A DNA stretch of 64,000 nt from Paenibacillus catalpae (GTDB lineage: Bacteria > Bacillota > Bacilli > Paenibacillales > Paenibacillaceae). The stretch covers positions 496,001-560,000 of the forward strand of contig NZ_FOMT01000001.1 in the NCBI RefSeq assembly GCF_900112695.1, written 5' to 3'. Both the position numbers and the translations under genes were made by a program. Below the pieces are notes generated by a model. It did no database searches. It saw only the letters and a list, made by a program, of their open reading frames with translations, and was not told the origin of the DNA. Below, one piece after another: positions 35,044 through 44,486 of the stretch. Numbering within the stretch: position 1 is the stretch's first letter; the number at the start of each line of letters is the position of its first letter.

Positions 35044-36141
35044 ATGGCCAAAGCCAGGTCCGCCCCGGACGTTTGGATGATCGTCTCCATCGCGCTTATC
35101 CTGACGATTGGATTAGTAATGGTATACAGCGCGAGCGCGGTGCTCGCTTTCCATGAATTTGGCGATAAATTCTACTATGTGAAGCGCCAGCTTATATTTG
35201 CCGTACTTGGCATAGGTGCGTTACTATTTACGATGAACGCGAATTATCTGATATGGAAAAACTGGGCGAAAGCAGCGCTTCTGATCTGCTTTGTCCTGCT
35301 TATTATCGTACTTATCCCCGGTATCGGCGTCGTCCGCGGCGGAGCCCGAAGCTGGCTGGGCATCAGCTCCTTTGGCATACAGCCATCAGAATTTATGAAG
35401 CTTGCGATGATCCTGTTTCTCGCCAAATGGCTGTCAGAAAAGCAGCAGACCATTACGCATTTTACAAAAGGTTTATTGCCGCCGCTTGGTCTGGTTGGAC
35501 TAGCCTTCGGACTTATCATGCTGCAGCCGGATTTAGGGTCCGGAGCCGTTATGGTAGGGGCGGCGCTTATCCTTATATTTGCATCGGGTGCGAGAATCGG
35601 TCATCTGGCCATGTTAGGTTCGACCGGGCTCCTTGGACTTATAGCGCTGGTTATTGCCGAACCTTATAGAATGAAGCGGATTACAGGTTTCCTTGATCCT
35701 TGGGCGGACCCGCTTGGTACGGGCTACCAGATCATACAATCCCTATATGCGATAGGGCCGGGCGGCCTGGTGGGTCTTGGTCTTGGCATGAGCCGGCAGA
35801 AATTCAGCTATTTACCGGAGCCGCAGACGGATTTTATCTTTTCCATCGTGTCAGAGGAGCTGGGCTTTATTGGAGGCTCAGCACTCATTATCCTGTTTAT
35901 GATATTAGTCTGGAGAGGGATCCGGACGGCAATATCGGCTCCCGACACGTTTGGCAGTCTGCTTGCGGTAGGGATTACCGGGATCATAGGCGTACAGGTC
36001 CTTATTAATATCGGTGTCGTTATCGGCGCAATGCCGGTCACCGGGATTACGCTGCCGCTCATCAGTTACGGCGGGTCATCATTGACACTATTGCTTACCG
36101 CTCTTGGCATTTTGCTCAATATATCCCGATATTCAAGATAA
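35044..36141 (+). CDS. spoVE: SEDS-family glycosyltransferase in the spoVE position (FtsW/RodA/SpoVE)
   Basis: A protein of 365 aa starting at ATG 35044 after AGAGGTG; GTG 35035 is an alternative. Ten membrane helices with SEDS hallmarks: YSAS near residue 25, GARSWLG, QPSEFMKLAMILFLA, the catalytic-Asp loop LQPDLGSG, PEPQTDFIFS and LISYGGSS. SEDS proteins polymerise glycan strands with a class B PBP. Position after murD, together with spoVD, is that of B. subtilis spoVE (cortex synthesis). It could also serve as the division FtsW, since sequence alone does not separate the two well. Confidence 0.9.
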   Translation: MAKARSAPDVWMIVSIALILTIGLVMVYSASAVLAFHEFGDKFYYVKRQLIFAVLGIGALLFTMNANYLIWKNWAKAALLICFVLLIIVLIPGIGVVRGGARSWLGISSFGIQPSEFMKLAMILFLAKWLSEKQQTITHFTKGLLPPLGLVGLAFGLIMLQPDLGSGAVMVGAALILIFASGARIGHLAMLGSTGLLGLIALVIAEPYRMKRITGFLDPWADPLGTGYQIIQSLYAIGPGGLVGLGLGMSRQKFSYLPEPQTDFIFSIVSEELGFIGGSALIILFMILVWRGIRTAISAPDTFGSLLAVGITGIIGVQVLINIGVVIGAMPVTGITLPLISYGGSSLTLLLTALGILLNISRYSR

Positions 36142-36400
36142 TGAGGGATGACATATTGGCGTAAGTGGCCGGCATGGCGCCGCCTTTCGAGGCGGCTGCC
36201 TGACGTCCATTTTTGTGTTTACAGGGCGGCATAGGCGATTGTCACATTCGGAATGAAGAGGGCATAAGATACTCTATAAATCGTGACCGTCGCCCAGCTC
36301 GGGCCGTACATCACTATCGCTGCAGCGGGAAGCAGCAATGCTTATACCGCAGCGGATATGCCTAAATCTCTCAACAAGAAGCTAAAGGAGGTTCGACAAC
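36142..36400 (+). other. 260-bp gap at the usual site of murG
   Basis: No gene longer than about 58 codons is found. A GC-rich hairpin (GCCGCCT-TTCG-AGGCGGC, about 36180-36197) without a T-run is present. The frame from GTG 36285 stays open for 58 codons into murB in another frame, and I cannot match it to MurG. An ATGCTTATACCGCAGC string at 36339 resembles the leader-element core only in its first seven bases. Confidence 0.6.
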
Positions 36401-37306
36401 ATGGAAACTTATATTACGGAATTGGAACAAGCAGGTCTCGGTCAGATCCTTTACAATGAGCCGCTTGCCAAACATACGACCTGGAAGATCGGCGGACCCG
36501 CTGATGTTCTGTTTATCCCACACGGCAAAGATCAGCTCGTGTCGGCCATCCGCCTTCTTCATAAGCATGGCGTACCGTGGACGAATTTGGGCCGCGGATC
36601 CAATATGCTGGTGAGCGATAAAGGAATCCGCGGCGTAGTGGTCAAAACGCGTGACGGGCTTGATTATGTGCGCTTTGAAGGATCGCTCGTCTATGCGGGT
36701 GCATCGTATTCGTTCATTAAACTATCGGTAATGTCGGGCAAGGAAGGCTTAACCGGACTGGAGTTCGCGGGGGGAATTCCGGGTACGGTTGGCGGAGCTG
36801 TCTACATGAACGCAGGCGCACATGGTTCCGATGTGTCACGTATTTTTAGATCAGCTGAGATTGTGCTGGAGACAGGTGAATTGGTTCGATTCGATCGAGA
36901 GGCGATGCAATTCTCTTACCGCCACTCTATCCTTCACGAGATGAAGGGCGTTGTTGTAGAAGCTGCGTTCGAGCTTGCAGAAGGAGACCGCAACGAAATA
37001 GCGGCAACACTTGCGTCTTACAAGGAGCGGCGGTTACGCACTCAGCCGCTGCAGCTGGCATGCGCAGGCAGCGTGTTCCGCAATCCGCCAAATGATTTTG
37101 CCGCTAGGCTTATCCAAGAGGCCGGGTTAAAAGGTGTTCGATTCGGGGGAGCGCAAGTTTCGGAGCTCCATGCCAATTTCATAGTAAACACTGGGCAAGC
37201 GACAGCTGAAGATGTTCTCACCCTCATGACACACATTCAAGGTACCATTGCAGACCGTTACGGCGTTCAGCTGGTGCCGGAAGTACTGGTGGTGGGTGAG
37301 CGGTAA
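36401..37306 (+). CDS. murB: UDP-N-acetylenolpyruvoylglucosamine reductase MurB
   Basis: A protein of 301 aa with TAAAGGAGG ahead of ATG 36401. FAD-binding motif GRGSNML at 64-70, the GIPGTVGGAVYMNAGAHG loop, YRHS, and AGSVFRNP with the catalytic Ser, then the HANFIVN C-terminal motif. It reduces the enolpyruvyl group made by MurA, the next gene, so substrate order is reversed relative to gene order. The length fits the Bacillus (type II) enzyme. Confidence 0.97.
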   Translation: METYITELEQAGLGQILYNEPLAKHTTWKIGGPADVLFIPHGKDQLVSAIRLLHKHGVPWTNLGRGSNMLVSDKGIRGVVVKTRDGLDYVRFEGSLVYAGASYSFIKLSVMSGKEGLTGLEFAGGIPGTVGGAVYMNAGAHGSDVSRIFRSAEIVLETGELVRFDREAMQFSYRHSILHEMKGVVVEAAFELAEGDRNEIAATLASYKERRLRTQPLQLACAGSVFRNPPNDFAARLIQEAGLKGVRFGGAQVSELHANFIVNTGQATAEDVLTLMTHIQGTIADRYGVQLVPEVLVVGER

Positions 37307-37321
37307 TTCGGAGGTGATACA

Positions 37322-38590
37322 TTGGACAAATTGGTGATTGAAGGCGGGAAACCTCTCTCAGGATCCATTGTTATCCAAGGAGCGAAAAATGCCGCTTTGC
37401 CGATATTGGCAGCCTGTCTGCTTGCGGAAGGCACATCAACGATTGAACATGTGCCTAGGCTGCTCGATATCGACGTAATGCTTAACATTTTGCGCGAATT
37501 AGGATGCCGCGCTGAGCACGTGGGAGACACAGTTATCCTTAATACGGAAACTGCACACACCTCCCATGTACCGGAATCGTTAATGGGACAGATGCGTTCG
37601 TCTATCTTTTTGATGGGGCCGTTATTAGCTAGATTTGGAGAGACACAGGTTTACCAGCCTGGTGGCTGCGCAATCGGCGAGAGAAAAATCGATCTACACT
37701 TGGAAGGACTTCAAGCTCTTGGCGCAGAAATTGAGGAGATCGGCAACCGGATTATATGCCGCGCAGATAAACTGTATGGTGCAGAAATCCATCTGGCCTT
37801 CCCAAGCGTCGGGGCAACGGAGAACATTATGATGGCAGCCGTGCTTGCGGAAGGACGCACTACGATCAGCAACGCGGCGCGTGAGCCGGAAATTCAAGAT
37901 TTGCAGAGATTTCTGAACGAGATGGGCGCGAAAATCATGGGTGCCGGAACGGATACGATTACGATTGAAGGGGTACAGTCGCTTACACCTTGTACGTATA
38001 GAGTAATTCCGGATCGTATCGTTGCCGGCACCATTATGGTTGCCGCTGCCGCAACCCGTGGTCAGGTCACGCTATTAAATACGAATCCAGCGCATTTATC
38101 CTCGCTTATTCATGTGCTCCGTCGGGCAGGTGTTCAAATCGCAGTTGACGGTGATATAATCAAAGTGGGCTGCCCTGGGCGGCCAAGAGCAGTAGAAAGA
38201 GTCGTTACGGCTCCGTATCCTGCCTTTCCGACCGATCTTCAGTCGCAGGTGATGGTGCTGCTTGCGCTGGCGGACGGAGTCAGCATTTTGAAGGAAACGA
38301 TCTTCGAGGGGCGCCTGAAGCATGTGGATGAATTATCCCGCATGGGCGCTGATATCCGGGTAGATCTGAACTCGGCCTTTATCCGTGGCGTACCGCGTCT
38401 GTACGGTGCAACTGTGGAAGCAACCGACCTGCGGGCGGGGGCAGCACTCGTGATCGCCGGATTAGCCGCACAAGGCAAAACGATTGTCGAACAAATCCAT
38501 CATATTGACCGCGGCTATGATTGCATTGAAACGATGTTAGGCAGACTCGGCGCGCGCATTTCGCGTTACTCTCCCGTACCGAAGAATTAA
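37322..38590 (+). CDS. murA: UDP-N-acetylglucosamine 1-carboxyvinyltransferase MurA
   Basis: A protein of 422 aa starting at TTG 37322 with GGAGGTGA. N-terminal GAKNAALPILAA and catalytic Cys116 in PGGCAIG, the residue that fosfomycin alkylates. It starts peptidoglycan precursor synthesis by adding enolpyruvate to UDP-GlcNAc. Bacillota often have two paralogues (MurAA/MurAB); which one this is cannot be decided here. In B. subtilis neither lies in the dcw cluster. Confidence 0.96.
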   Translation: MDKLVIEGGKPLSGSIVIQGAKNAALPILAACLLAEGTSTIEHVPRLLDIDVMLNILRELGCRAEHVGDTVILNTETAHTSHVPESLMGQMRSSIFLMGPLLARFGETQVYQPGGCAIGERKIDLHLEGLQALGAEIEEIGNRIICRADKLYGAEIHLAFPSVGATENIMMAAVLAEGRTTISNAAREPEIQDLQRFLNEMGAKIMGAGTDTITIEGVQSLTPCTYRVIPDRIVAGTIMVAAAATRGQVTLLNTNPAHLSSLIHVLRRAGVQIAVDGDIIKVGCPGRPRAVERVVTAPYPAFPTDLQSQVMVLLALADGVSILKETIFEGRLKHVDELSRMGADIRVDLNSAFIRGVPRLYGATVEATDLRAGAALVIAGLAAQGKTIVEQIHHIDRGYDCIETMLGRLGARISRYSPVPKN

Positions 38591-38681
38591 CCGGAGATTG
38601 ACTTTAATCGCAGCTGGATAGAAACGACCGGCCCTGCCCATAAGGAGGACCGGATGTTTTTTTAGAAGGAAGGGACAAGTT

Positions 38682-39449
38682 ATGAGCGAGCTAGTGCCTG
38701 TATTGAAAGAGCCGGAGCGCAAGAGAAAGGGCAGCCGCAAACTGCTGACCGTTCTTTTTTTATTGTTTGTTATTCTCTTATCTGTATTATTTTTCAACTC
38801 ATCAATCAGCAAGATTACGACGATAACAATAGAGGGCGCACAATATATTTCCAAAAGCGATATTCAGGCAGCCACAGGCATTGCCGCAGGAGACGCCTAT
38901 TTCGGAGTATCGGAGAGCAAGGTTGAGAGCCGCCTCACAGCTTTGAAGCCGATTCAGGAAGCGGTCGTCGCCAAGTCCTTCCCCGGTAATGTCAAAATTA
39001 CGGTTAAAGAGTTTCCCATTGTCGCGTTCGAATTGTCAGCAAGCGGCGAAATGACTGCCATTATGTCGAATGGAACGAATGTTTCGGCATTAAGCGACGA
39101 ATTTCTCATGGACAAGCCCGTACTCTCCGGATGGAAGCAAGATGATCCAAACCGGGCGGAGCTGACGAAGCAGCTGGGCAAAATCTCGGAAAAGCAGCTG
39201 TCCGACCTGTCAGAGATTATTCCTTACCCGTCGAAGGCTTATCCGGATCGGATCAAGATCTACACTCGGACCAAATTCGAAGTAACCACAGCGGTGTCTC
39301 TGCTTGCTGAGAAGATCGAAGCACTAAATGCGGTAATCGAGACGCAGGAGCCCGGGAAGATAACCATGCTGCTCGCGGACACTTATGTTCCGTTTATTAG
39401 TAATGCTACAGAAAATATGGAATCTGATCAAAAAGAGACTACTCAATAG
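38682..39449 (+). CDS. divIB: Cell division protein DivIB/FtsQ
   Basis: A protein of 255 aa with a GAAGGGA site before ATG 38682. Basic cytosolic tail (1-23), membrane helix (about 24-43), POTRA domain (about 47-117, ITTITIEGAQYISKSDIQAATG) and the beta-rich DivIB domain with the Pro-rich-turn segment SEIIPYPSKAYPDRIKIYT. It acts in the divisome with FtsL and DivIC. Position after murA and before ftsA fits. A 91-nt gap after murA holds no clear terminator. Confidence 0.92.
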   Translation: MSELVPVLKEPERKRKGSRKLLTVLFLLFVILLSVLFFNSSISKITTITIEGAQYISKSDIQAATGIAAGDAYFGVSESKVESRLTALKPIQEAVVAKSFPGNVKITVKEFPIVAFELSASGEMTAIMSNGTNVSALSDEFLMDKPVLSGWKQDDPNRAELTKQLGKISEKQLSDLSEIIPYPSKAYPDRIKIYTRTKFEVTTAVSLLAEKIEALNAVIETQEPGKITMLLADTYVPFISNATENMESDQKETTQ

Positions 39450-39566
39450 GTAGAAAGAATGGTAGAATTTTATTCACAGATTTAATATATTTTCATACGA
39501 CTATCAAGCATTCATAACATAAGGCTTATGCCGCGACATTAGGGAAATGAAAATTTTGTTGAAAAA

Positions 39567-39595
39567 AGAGGGAATATATCAAAGGCGTTGAATAT
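39567..39595 (+). promoter_or_regulatory. Candidate sigma-H promoter of ftsAZ
   Basis: AGAGGGAAT (39567-39575) and GTTGAATAT (39587-39595) are 11 nt apart. They match the sigma-H consensus RNAGGAWWW-N11/12-RNNGAAT at eight of nine -35 positions and every -10 position. B. subtilis ftsAZ has a sigma-H promoter that boosts FtsZ for polar septation. The rest of 39450-39663 is AT-rich and may also contain vegetative promoters, none clear enough to call. Confidence 0.62.
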
Positions 39596-39663
39596 GTAGA
39601 AGGACGAATGTTTATAACCCTATTCTTGTATTATTTAATCAGTTAAACGGGAGGTGCCGCGGG

Positions 39664-40911
39664 TTGAGCAGTAACGACATCATCGTCAGTTTGGACATCG
39701 GTACATCCAAAGTTCGTGCTATTATTGGGGAAGTGAGCAACGGAACCATTAATATTATTGGAGTTGGATCTGCCGACTCGGAGGGTATTCGCAAGGGAGC
39801 TATTGTAGATATTGACCAGACCGTGCAGTCGATTCGCAGCGCAGTTGAGCATGCGGAAAGAATGGTTGGCATTCAAATATCAGACGTCTATGTTGGCATT
39901 CAAGGAAATCACATTGCACTTCAGACGAATCGTGGCGTAGTTGCAGTATCCAATGAGGATCGTGAAATAGGCGAGGAAGATATCGAACGTGTTGTACAAG
40001 CGGCCAAAGTGGTCGCACTTCCTCCTGAAAGAGAAATTATTAATTTGGTACCAAAGCAGTTTTTGGTTGACGGCTTGGAAGGCATTTCTGATCCTCGCGG
40101 AATGATCGGGGTACGGCTTGAAGTGGAAGCGACCATTGTAACGGGCGCAAAAACGGCTATACATAATTTAATGCGCTGCGTAGAGAAGGCCGGACTTCGA
40201 ATTTCAGGCGTCATCTTGATGTCACTCGCTTCTGGCGTTATGTCGCTTACGAAAGACGAGAAAACAATCGGAACCGTGCTTACCGATATCGGAGCAGGGT
40301 CTACAACCATTACGATCTATGAGCAAGGGAGCTTAGCGGCTATCTCGACATTGCCAATTGGCGGCGAGTATGTCACGAACGATATTGCTTATGGACTTCG
40401 TACACAGTCGGAGCAGGCTGAGAAGATCAAACTGAAGTACGGCTGCGCTTTTGTCGCGGATGCTGCTGAAGATGTGAAATTTAAAGTGACACGCATGGGA
40501 AGCAATGTAGAGAAAGAGTTCTCGCAGGTCGACCTGGCCAGCATTATTGAACCGCGCATGCAGGAGATCTTCCATCTTGTCCGTCAGGAAGTGCGCAGAC
40601 TTGGTTACGGAGATAAAGTGAACGGATACGTACTCACTGGAGGTTCTGTTACGATGCCGGGTACGCTGGCCCTTGCGCAAGCGGAGCTAGAGTCATCTGT
40701 TCGTATCGCATCGCCGGATTATATCGGTGTGCGCGACCCTGCGTACAGCAGCGGGGTAGGAATGATCCAATACGTGTCGAAATATATGGGAGTACGAGGA
40801 GCAGCAGCAAGTACAGGGAAGAAAACGGCAAGCCGCAAGTCGGGTACCACCGCTTCATCCAAACCCGGTATGTTCGAACGGTTGAAAAATATGTTTAGCG
40901 AATTTATTTGA
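39664..40911 (+). CDS. ftsA: Cell division protein FtsA
   Basis: A protein of 415 aa starting at TTG 39664 after GGGAGGTG. Actin-like ATPase: SLDIGTSKVRAIIGE (phosphate 1) at the N-terminus, the 1C domain, TDIGAGSTTITIY (phosphate 2) and LTGGSVTMPG (adenosine). The C-terminal amphipathic helix GMFERLKNMFSEF tethers FtsZ to the membrane. It precedes ftsZ by 17 nt. Confidence 0.97.
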   Translation: MSSNDIIVSLDIGTSKVRAIIGEVSNGTINIIGVGSADSEGIRKGAIVDIDQTVQSIRSAVEHAERMVGIQISDVYVGIQGNHIALQTNRGVVAVSNEDREIGEEDIERVVQAAKVVALPPEREIINLVPKQFLVDGLEGISDPRGMIGVRLEVEATIVTGAKTAIHNLMRCVEKAGLRISGVILMSLASGVMSLTKDEKTIGTVLTDIGAGSTTITIYEQGSLAAISTLPIGGEYVTNDIAYGLRTQSEQAEKIKLKYGCAFVADAAEDVKFKVTRMGSNVEKEFSQVDLASIIEPRMQEIFHLVRQEVRRLGYGDKVNGYVLTGGSVTMPGTLALAQAELESSVRIASPDYIGVRDPAYSSGVGMIQYVSKYMGVRGAAASTGKKTASRKSGTTASSKPGMFERLKNMFSEFI

Positions 40912-40928
40912 TCGGGGGAAAATGAAAG

Positions 40929-42062
40929 ATGTTGGAATTCGATTTGGATCTGGAGCAACTCGCTCAGATAAAGGTAATTGGTGTTGGCGGCGGCGGCAGT
41001 AACGCGGTTAACCGAATGATCGAGAACGGCGTTAAAGGCGTCGATTTCATAACAGTAAATACGGATGCGCAAGCTTTGCACCTGGCAAAGTCCGAGCATA
41101 AGCTGCAAATCGGCGATAAGCTGACTCGTGGTCTTGGTGCAGGCGCAAATCCGGAAGTGGGCAAGAAAGCGGCTGAAGAGTCGAGAGAGCTTGTCATGCA
41201 ACAACTGAAGGGATCGGACATGGTATTCGTAACTGCCGGCATGGGCGGCGGTACGGGTACTGGTGCAGCTCCGGTTATTGCGGAGATTGCACGCGAATGC
41301 GGCGCTTTGACTGTTGGCGTAGTAACGCGTCCATTCACCTTCGAAGGCCGCAAGCGTTCCGCACAAGCGGAGCTTGGCATCGAAGCGTTGAAGGAAAAAG
41401 TAGATACGCTGATCGTTATCCCGAATGATCGTTTGCTTGAGATCGTTGACAAGAAAACTCCGATGCTGGAAGCATTCCGTGAGGCGGACAACGTGCTTCG
41501 CCAAGCGGTACAAGGTATCTCTGACCTGATCGCAGTACCTGGTCTGATCAACCTTGACTTTGCGGACGTGAAGACGATTATGACGGAACGCGGTTCGGCG
41601 CTGATGGGTATCGGTATCGCTACGGGCGAGAACCGTGCTGCGGAAGCGGCGAAGAAAGCGATCATGAGCCCTCTGCTCGAGACGTCCATTGACGGCGCTC
41701 GCGGCGTAATCATGAATATTACGGGCGGCAGCAACCTGTCCCTATATGAAGTTAATGAAGCAGCCGAGATCGTTATCTCTGCTTCCGATCCGGAAGTGAA
41801 CATGATCTTTGGTGCTATCATCGACGAAGAACTGAAGGACGAAATCAAAGTTACGGTAATTGCAACAGGGTTCGAGCATAAGCCATCCTCTGCAACACGC
41901 CGTGCTCCTCAGCCACAAGCTGAGCCGGAAGTTCGCCCGACAACAGCTTCTGCGACTTCCCCGTCGTCGCAAGCTTCGACGGTTAAACCGTTTGGCGCCT
42001 CGACTTCGAGCGACCAGCTCGAAATCCCGGCGTTCCTGCGTAACCGTCGCAACGACCGCTAA
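40929..42062 (+). CDS. ftsZ: Cell division GTPase FtsZ
   Basis: A protein of 377 aa starting at ATG 40929 after GGGGGA. Tubulin-like GTPase with [14 protein letters not shown] near 17-30, the GTP motif GGGTGTG at 106-112 and the synergy loop [12 protein letters not shown] variable linker (about 320-360, rich in Pro/Ser/Thr/Gln) leads to the conserved tail [11 protein letters not shown], which binds FtsA and SepF; SepF is also encoded here. Codon use is strongly biased. A strong terminator follows and closes the dcw cluster. Confidence 0.98.
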   Translation: MLEFDLDLEQLAQIKVIGVGGGGSNAVNRMIENGVKGVDFITVNTDAQALHLAKSEHKLQIGDKLTRGLGAGANPEVGKKAAEESRELVMQQLKGSDMVFVTAGMGGGTGTGAAPVIAEIARECGALTVGVVTRPFTFEGRKRSAQAELGIEALKEKVDTLIVIPNDRLLEIVDKKTPMLEAFREADNVLRQAVQGISDLIAVPGLINLDFADVKTIMTERGSALMGIGIATGENRAAEAAKKAIMSPLLETSIDGARGVIMNITGGSNLSLYEVNEAAEIVISASDPEVNMIFGAIIDEELKDEIKVTVIATGFEHKPSSATRRAPQPQAEPEVRPTTASATSPSSQASTVKPFGASTSSDQLEIPAFLRNRRNDR

Positions 42063-42074
42063 TTCCTGCACTTA

Positions 42075-42106
42075 ACGCCTGACCGCTTGCCGGTCAGGCG
42101 TTTTTG
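42075..42106 (+). terminator. Terminator after ftsZ
   Basis: ACGCCTGACCG and CGGTCAGGCGT pair around CTTGC and are followed by TTTTTG. Confidence 0.9.
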
Positions 42107-42164
42107 TTGTTCAAGCCTAATCGGGTCTAAGATATTTACGCACACATCAATCTGCTTGATAGGC

Positions 42165-42380
42165 CTACCTAGTTGCAGCGTTCCATCCGTCGATCACCGG
42201 ATGATCCAGCTCGTATTCCGGATGAAGATGGTCGAATTGCGTGAAAGCCGGCCGCCATACCTTCTGAAGAAACAGCTTGCCTTCATGACTTTTCCCTTCC
42301 GCAAGTCTTCTTTTATTTTCGTCATCCCGCCTCTTAAGATGATTATCATACCAACTATTAAATACCCCCTCATACGACAA
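42165..42380 (-). pseudogene. Truncated remnant of a nuclease-like gene
   Basis: A 71-codon frame on the minus strand starting at TTG 42380, with AGGGAG 12 nt upstream. The N-terminal part (VFNSWYDNHLKRR, KLFLQKVWRPAF, FDHLHPEYEL) resembles the start of a longer endonuclease-like protein family of Bacillaceae that I recall from memory, in which HPEYEV is followed by a conserved catalytic domain. Here HPEYEL is followed directly by DHPVIDGWN, like a segment near that family's C-terminus. That suggests an internal deletion and a dead gene; family identity is tentative. Confidence 0.4.
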
Positions 42381-42411
42381 AACCAGTCACGCTCCCTGCC
42401 TAGTAGGAATG

Positions 42412-42454
42412 AAAAAACCGCGTCCCAGAAACAGAAATGTTCCCGTAAACGCGG
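42412..42454 (-). terminator. Minus-strand terminator upstream of the nuclease remnant
   Basis: On the minus strand CCGCGT (42454-42449) pairs with ACGCGG (42423-42418) around an inner GAACA/TGTT-type hairpin, followed by TTTTTT. No complete gene precedes it on that strand, so it may be left over from a lost gene. The stretch 42455-42548 shows nothing else I can name. Confidence 0.5.
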
Positions 42455-42548
42455 CGTGTGCTTCACTGCCATCATGATCATATGGATAAAGATTACCATA
42501 TTCCTGAAATGGCAACAACCCATAAGCCCTATAAACTCTTATTTTGCC

Positions 42549-42615
42549 CTCGACAAAAAAAGCTATGTCATGCCGTCATGTTTAGACAGACTTTGAAATA
42601 GGATTTTTATATACT
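42549..42615 (+). promoter_or_regulatory. Candidate Spo0A-controlled spoIIG promoter
   Basis: TAGACA (42583-42588) and TATACT (42610-42615) are 21 nt apart. The B. subtilis spoIIG promoter has the same abnormal long spacing (22 nt) and depends on Spo0A. CTCGACA (42549-42555) is a reverse Spo0A box with one mismatch to TTCGACA. The match is suggestive, not certain. Confidence 0.4.
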
Positions 42616-42683
42616 AGGTTCAATCGTTCTCTCCGGAAGGAGGGCAACCGTTCTGTCGTTCGAACCCGCTGGAAGGTGAAGCT

Positions 42684-43607
42684 GTGGCTGTTTATGTCGA
42701 TGTCATGTTTATGCGGGAGCTGCTTGTTGACGGCAGCATTCTGTTGACGACGGCCTGGGTTCGTCATATCCGGGCACGTCCTTGGCGGGTGCTGACGGCA
42801 TCCAGCATTGGCGCTTGCTACGTTGTTCTTATGCTTTTTCCGCCGCTATCTTTTCTTTTTACATTAGTTGTAAAAGTACTGATTTCTCTCCTCATGTTAT
42901 GGGTGGCGTTTGGCTTCTTCTCCATTCAAAACTTCTTCAGGAACATTGCAGCATTCTACACGATCAACTTTATTGCTGCAGGGGCAATCATCGGTATTCA
43001 TTACTTATTGATGCAAGGGTCAGGCGAAGTATGGCGTACGGTCACCTTTATAAATGGCGGTATGCAGGTCGAGCTGAAGATGGGATTTATTTATGTGCTC
43101 GCTGCGTTTAGTATCGGCATTTACATATACCGCTCGGTTTATGTTCAGCGGCGCGAGAGGGAGCTGGTGAGAACCCATTTGGCCGAAGTGAAAATTCAAA
43201 TCGGCGACCGGGAGCATACTTGCACCGGACTGATCGACACAGGCAACCAGCTGTACGATCCATTAACGCGGACGCCTGTTATGGTAGTAGAAGCAAGTGT
43301 GTGGGAAAATGACTTGCCAGAGTCATGGCTGAAAAGCATTCGTGAAGCGCAGGTGGATCGGCTGGTTGCCGGTCTGGGTGAAGAAACATTTGTGTGGCAG
43401 GATCGATTGCGACTTGTACCCTACAGAGGAATCAATCGCGGATCACAATTTATGCTGGCACTCAAGCCGGATTTTGTTCAGATTGAGCGGGAAGGGCAAG
43501 TATTCCTCTCTCGGAAGGTGCTGGTCGGCATCGACGGCGGCAAGCTTTCGTCAGACAGTGCTTACCAAGCGATTATCCATCCGTCACTCGTTCAGAACAG
43601 CCAATGA
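42684..43607 (+). CDS. spoIIGA: Sigma-E processing protease SpoIIGA
   Basis: A protein of 307 aa starting at GTG 42684 after GGAAGGTGA. Five membrane helices fill residues about 5-150. The C-terminal aspartic protease domain has its catalytic LIDTGN (Asp 185). SpoIIGA sits in the sporulation septum and cleaves pro-sigma-E when SpoIIR signals from the forespore. The next gene is its substrate. The length matches B. subtilis SpoIIGA (309 aa). Confidence 0.95.
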   Translation: MAVYVDVMFMRELLVDGSILLTTAWVRHIRARPWRVLTASSIGACYVVLMLFPPLSFLFTLVVKVLISLLMLWVAFGFFSIQNFFRNIAAFYTINFIAAGAIIGIHYLLMQGSGEVWRTVTFINGGMQVELKMGFIYVLAAFSIGIYIYRSVYVQRRERELVRTHLAEVKIQIGDREHTCTGLIDTGNQLYDPLTRTPVMVVEASVWENDLPESWLKSIREAQVDRLVAGLGEETFVWQDRLRLVPYRGINRGSQFMLALKPDFVQIEREGQVFLSRKVLVGIDGGKLSSDSAYQAIIHPSLVQNSQ

Positions 43608-43658
43608 TTGGATTTAGAAGGATGAACGTTAACATCATTTTGGGGAGGGATGGGCCGG

Positions 43659-44381
43659 ATGCTCGTCAAGTGGAAATTAGTCCTGCAGTTATATTATTAT
43701 CGTGTTTTGTTTTTATTCGGATTAAAAAGCGAAGAAATCTATTATATTGGCGGCAGCGAGGCGCTACCTCCGCCCTTGACCCGTGAAGAAGAGGAATATT
43801 TGCTCGATAAGCTTCCATCCGGTGATACGGCGATCCGTGCCATGCTAATCGAACGCAATTTGCGCCTTGTCGTTTACATTGCGCGCAAATTTGAGAATAC
43901 CGGCATTCATATTGAGGATCTGGTGTCGATTGGAGCAATTGGACTGATTAAAGCGGTTAATACCTTTGATCCGGAGAAAAAAATCAAGCTGGCCACTTAC
44001 GCTTCCCGCTGTATCGAGAATGAAATTCTCATGTATTTGCGGCGCAACAGCAAGACGAGGACTGAGGTATCTTTTGACGAACCGCTTAATATTGATTGGG
44101 ATGGCAATGAGCTTCTGCTGTCTGATGTGCTCGGTACGGAGAATGATACAATCTACAAGAATATCGAAGAGCAGGTTGACCGCAAGCTTCTTCATAAAGC
44201 GCTTGATAAGCTGTCGGAGCGGGAGCGCATTATTATGGAACTGAGGTTCGGGCTCGCCGACGGCGAAGAAAAGACCCAGAAGGATGTGGCTGATCTTCTT
44301 GGTATTTCGCAGTCTTACATCTCGCGGCTTGAGAAGCGGATTATTAAGCGTTTGCGCAAGGAATTTAACAAAATGGTGTAA
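43659..44381 (+). CDS. sigE: Mother-cell sigma factor pro-sigma-E
   Basis: A protein of 240 aa. The start chosen is ATG 43659, 10 nt after GGGGAGG; an ATG at 43650 is only one base from that site. An N-terminal pro-sequence rich in hydrophobic residues (about 1-28) ends at [13 protein letters not shown], where SpoIIGA cleavage is expected. Region 2 ([37 protein letters not shown]) and region 4 ([24 protein letters not shown]) are nearly identical to B. subtilis sigma-E. It drives early mother-cell genes. Confidence 0.98.
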   Translation: MLVKWKLVLQLYYYRVLFLFGLKSEEIYYIGGSEALPPPLTREEEEYLLDKLPSGDTAIRAMLIERNLRLVVYIARKFENTGIHIEDLVSIGAIGLIKAVNTFDPEKKIKLATYASRCIENEILMYLRRNSKTRTEVSFDEPLNIDWDGNELLLSDVLGTENDTIYKNIEEQVDRKLLHKALDKLSERERIIMELRFGLADGEEKTQKDVADLLGISQSYISRLEKRIIKRLRKEFNKMV

Positions 44382-44486
44382 TGTTATTCCCAATTATGGG
44401 GCAACAGATACCCCTGTTTTGGAAGAATAAAATAGGGGTCCGAGGAGATAATGTACATTAATGTTTCTCCTTGGGAGGTAATCACG

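Noticed and set aside
36339..36355. Further copy of the leader core before murB
   Set aside because: Only ATGCTTA matches; no CTTAC-GAA-GTAAG dyad and no hairpin next to the ribosome site.
42087..42596. 169-codon plus-strand frame after ftsZ
   Set aside because: Starts inside the ftsZ terminator, has no ribosome site, and its composition is not protein-like.
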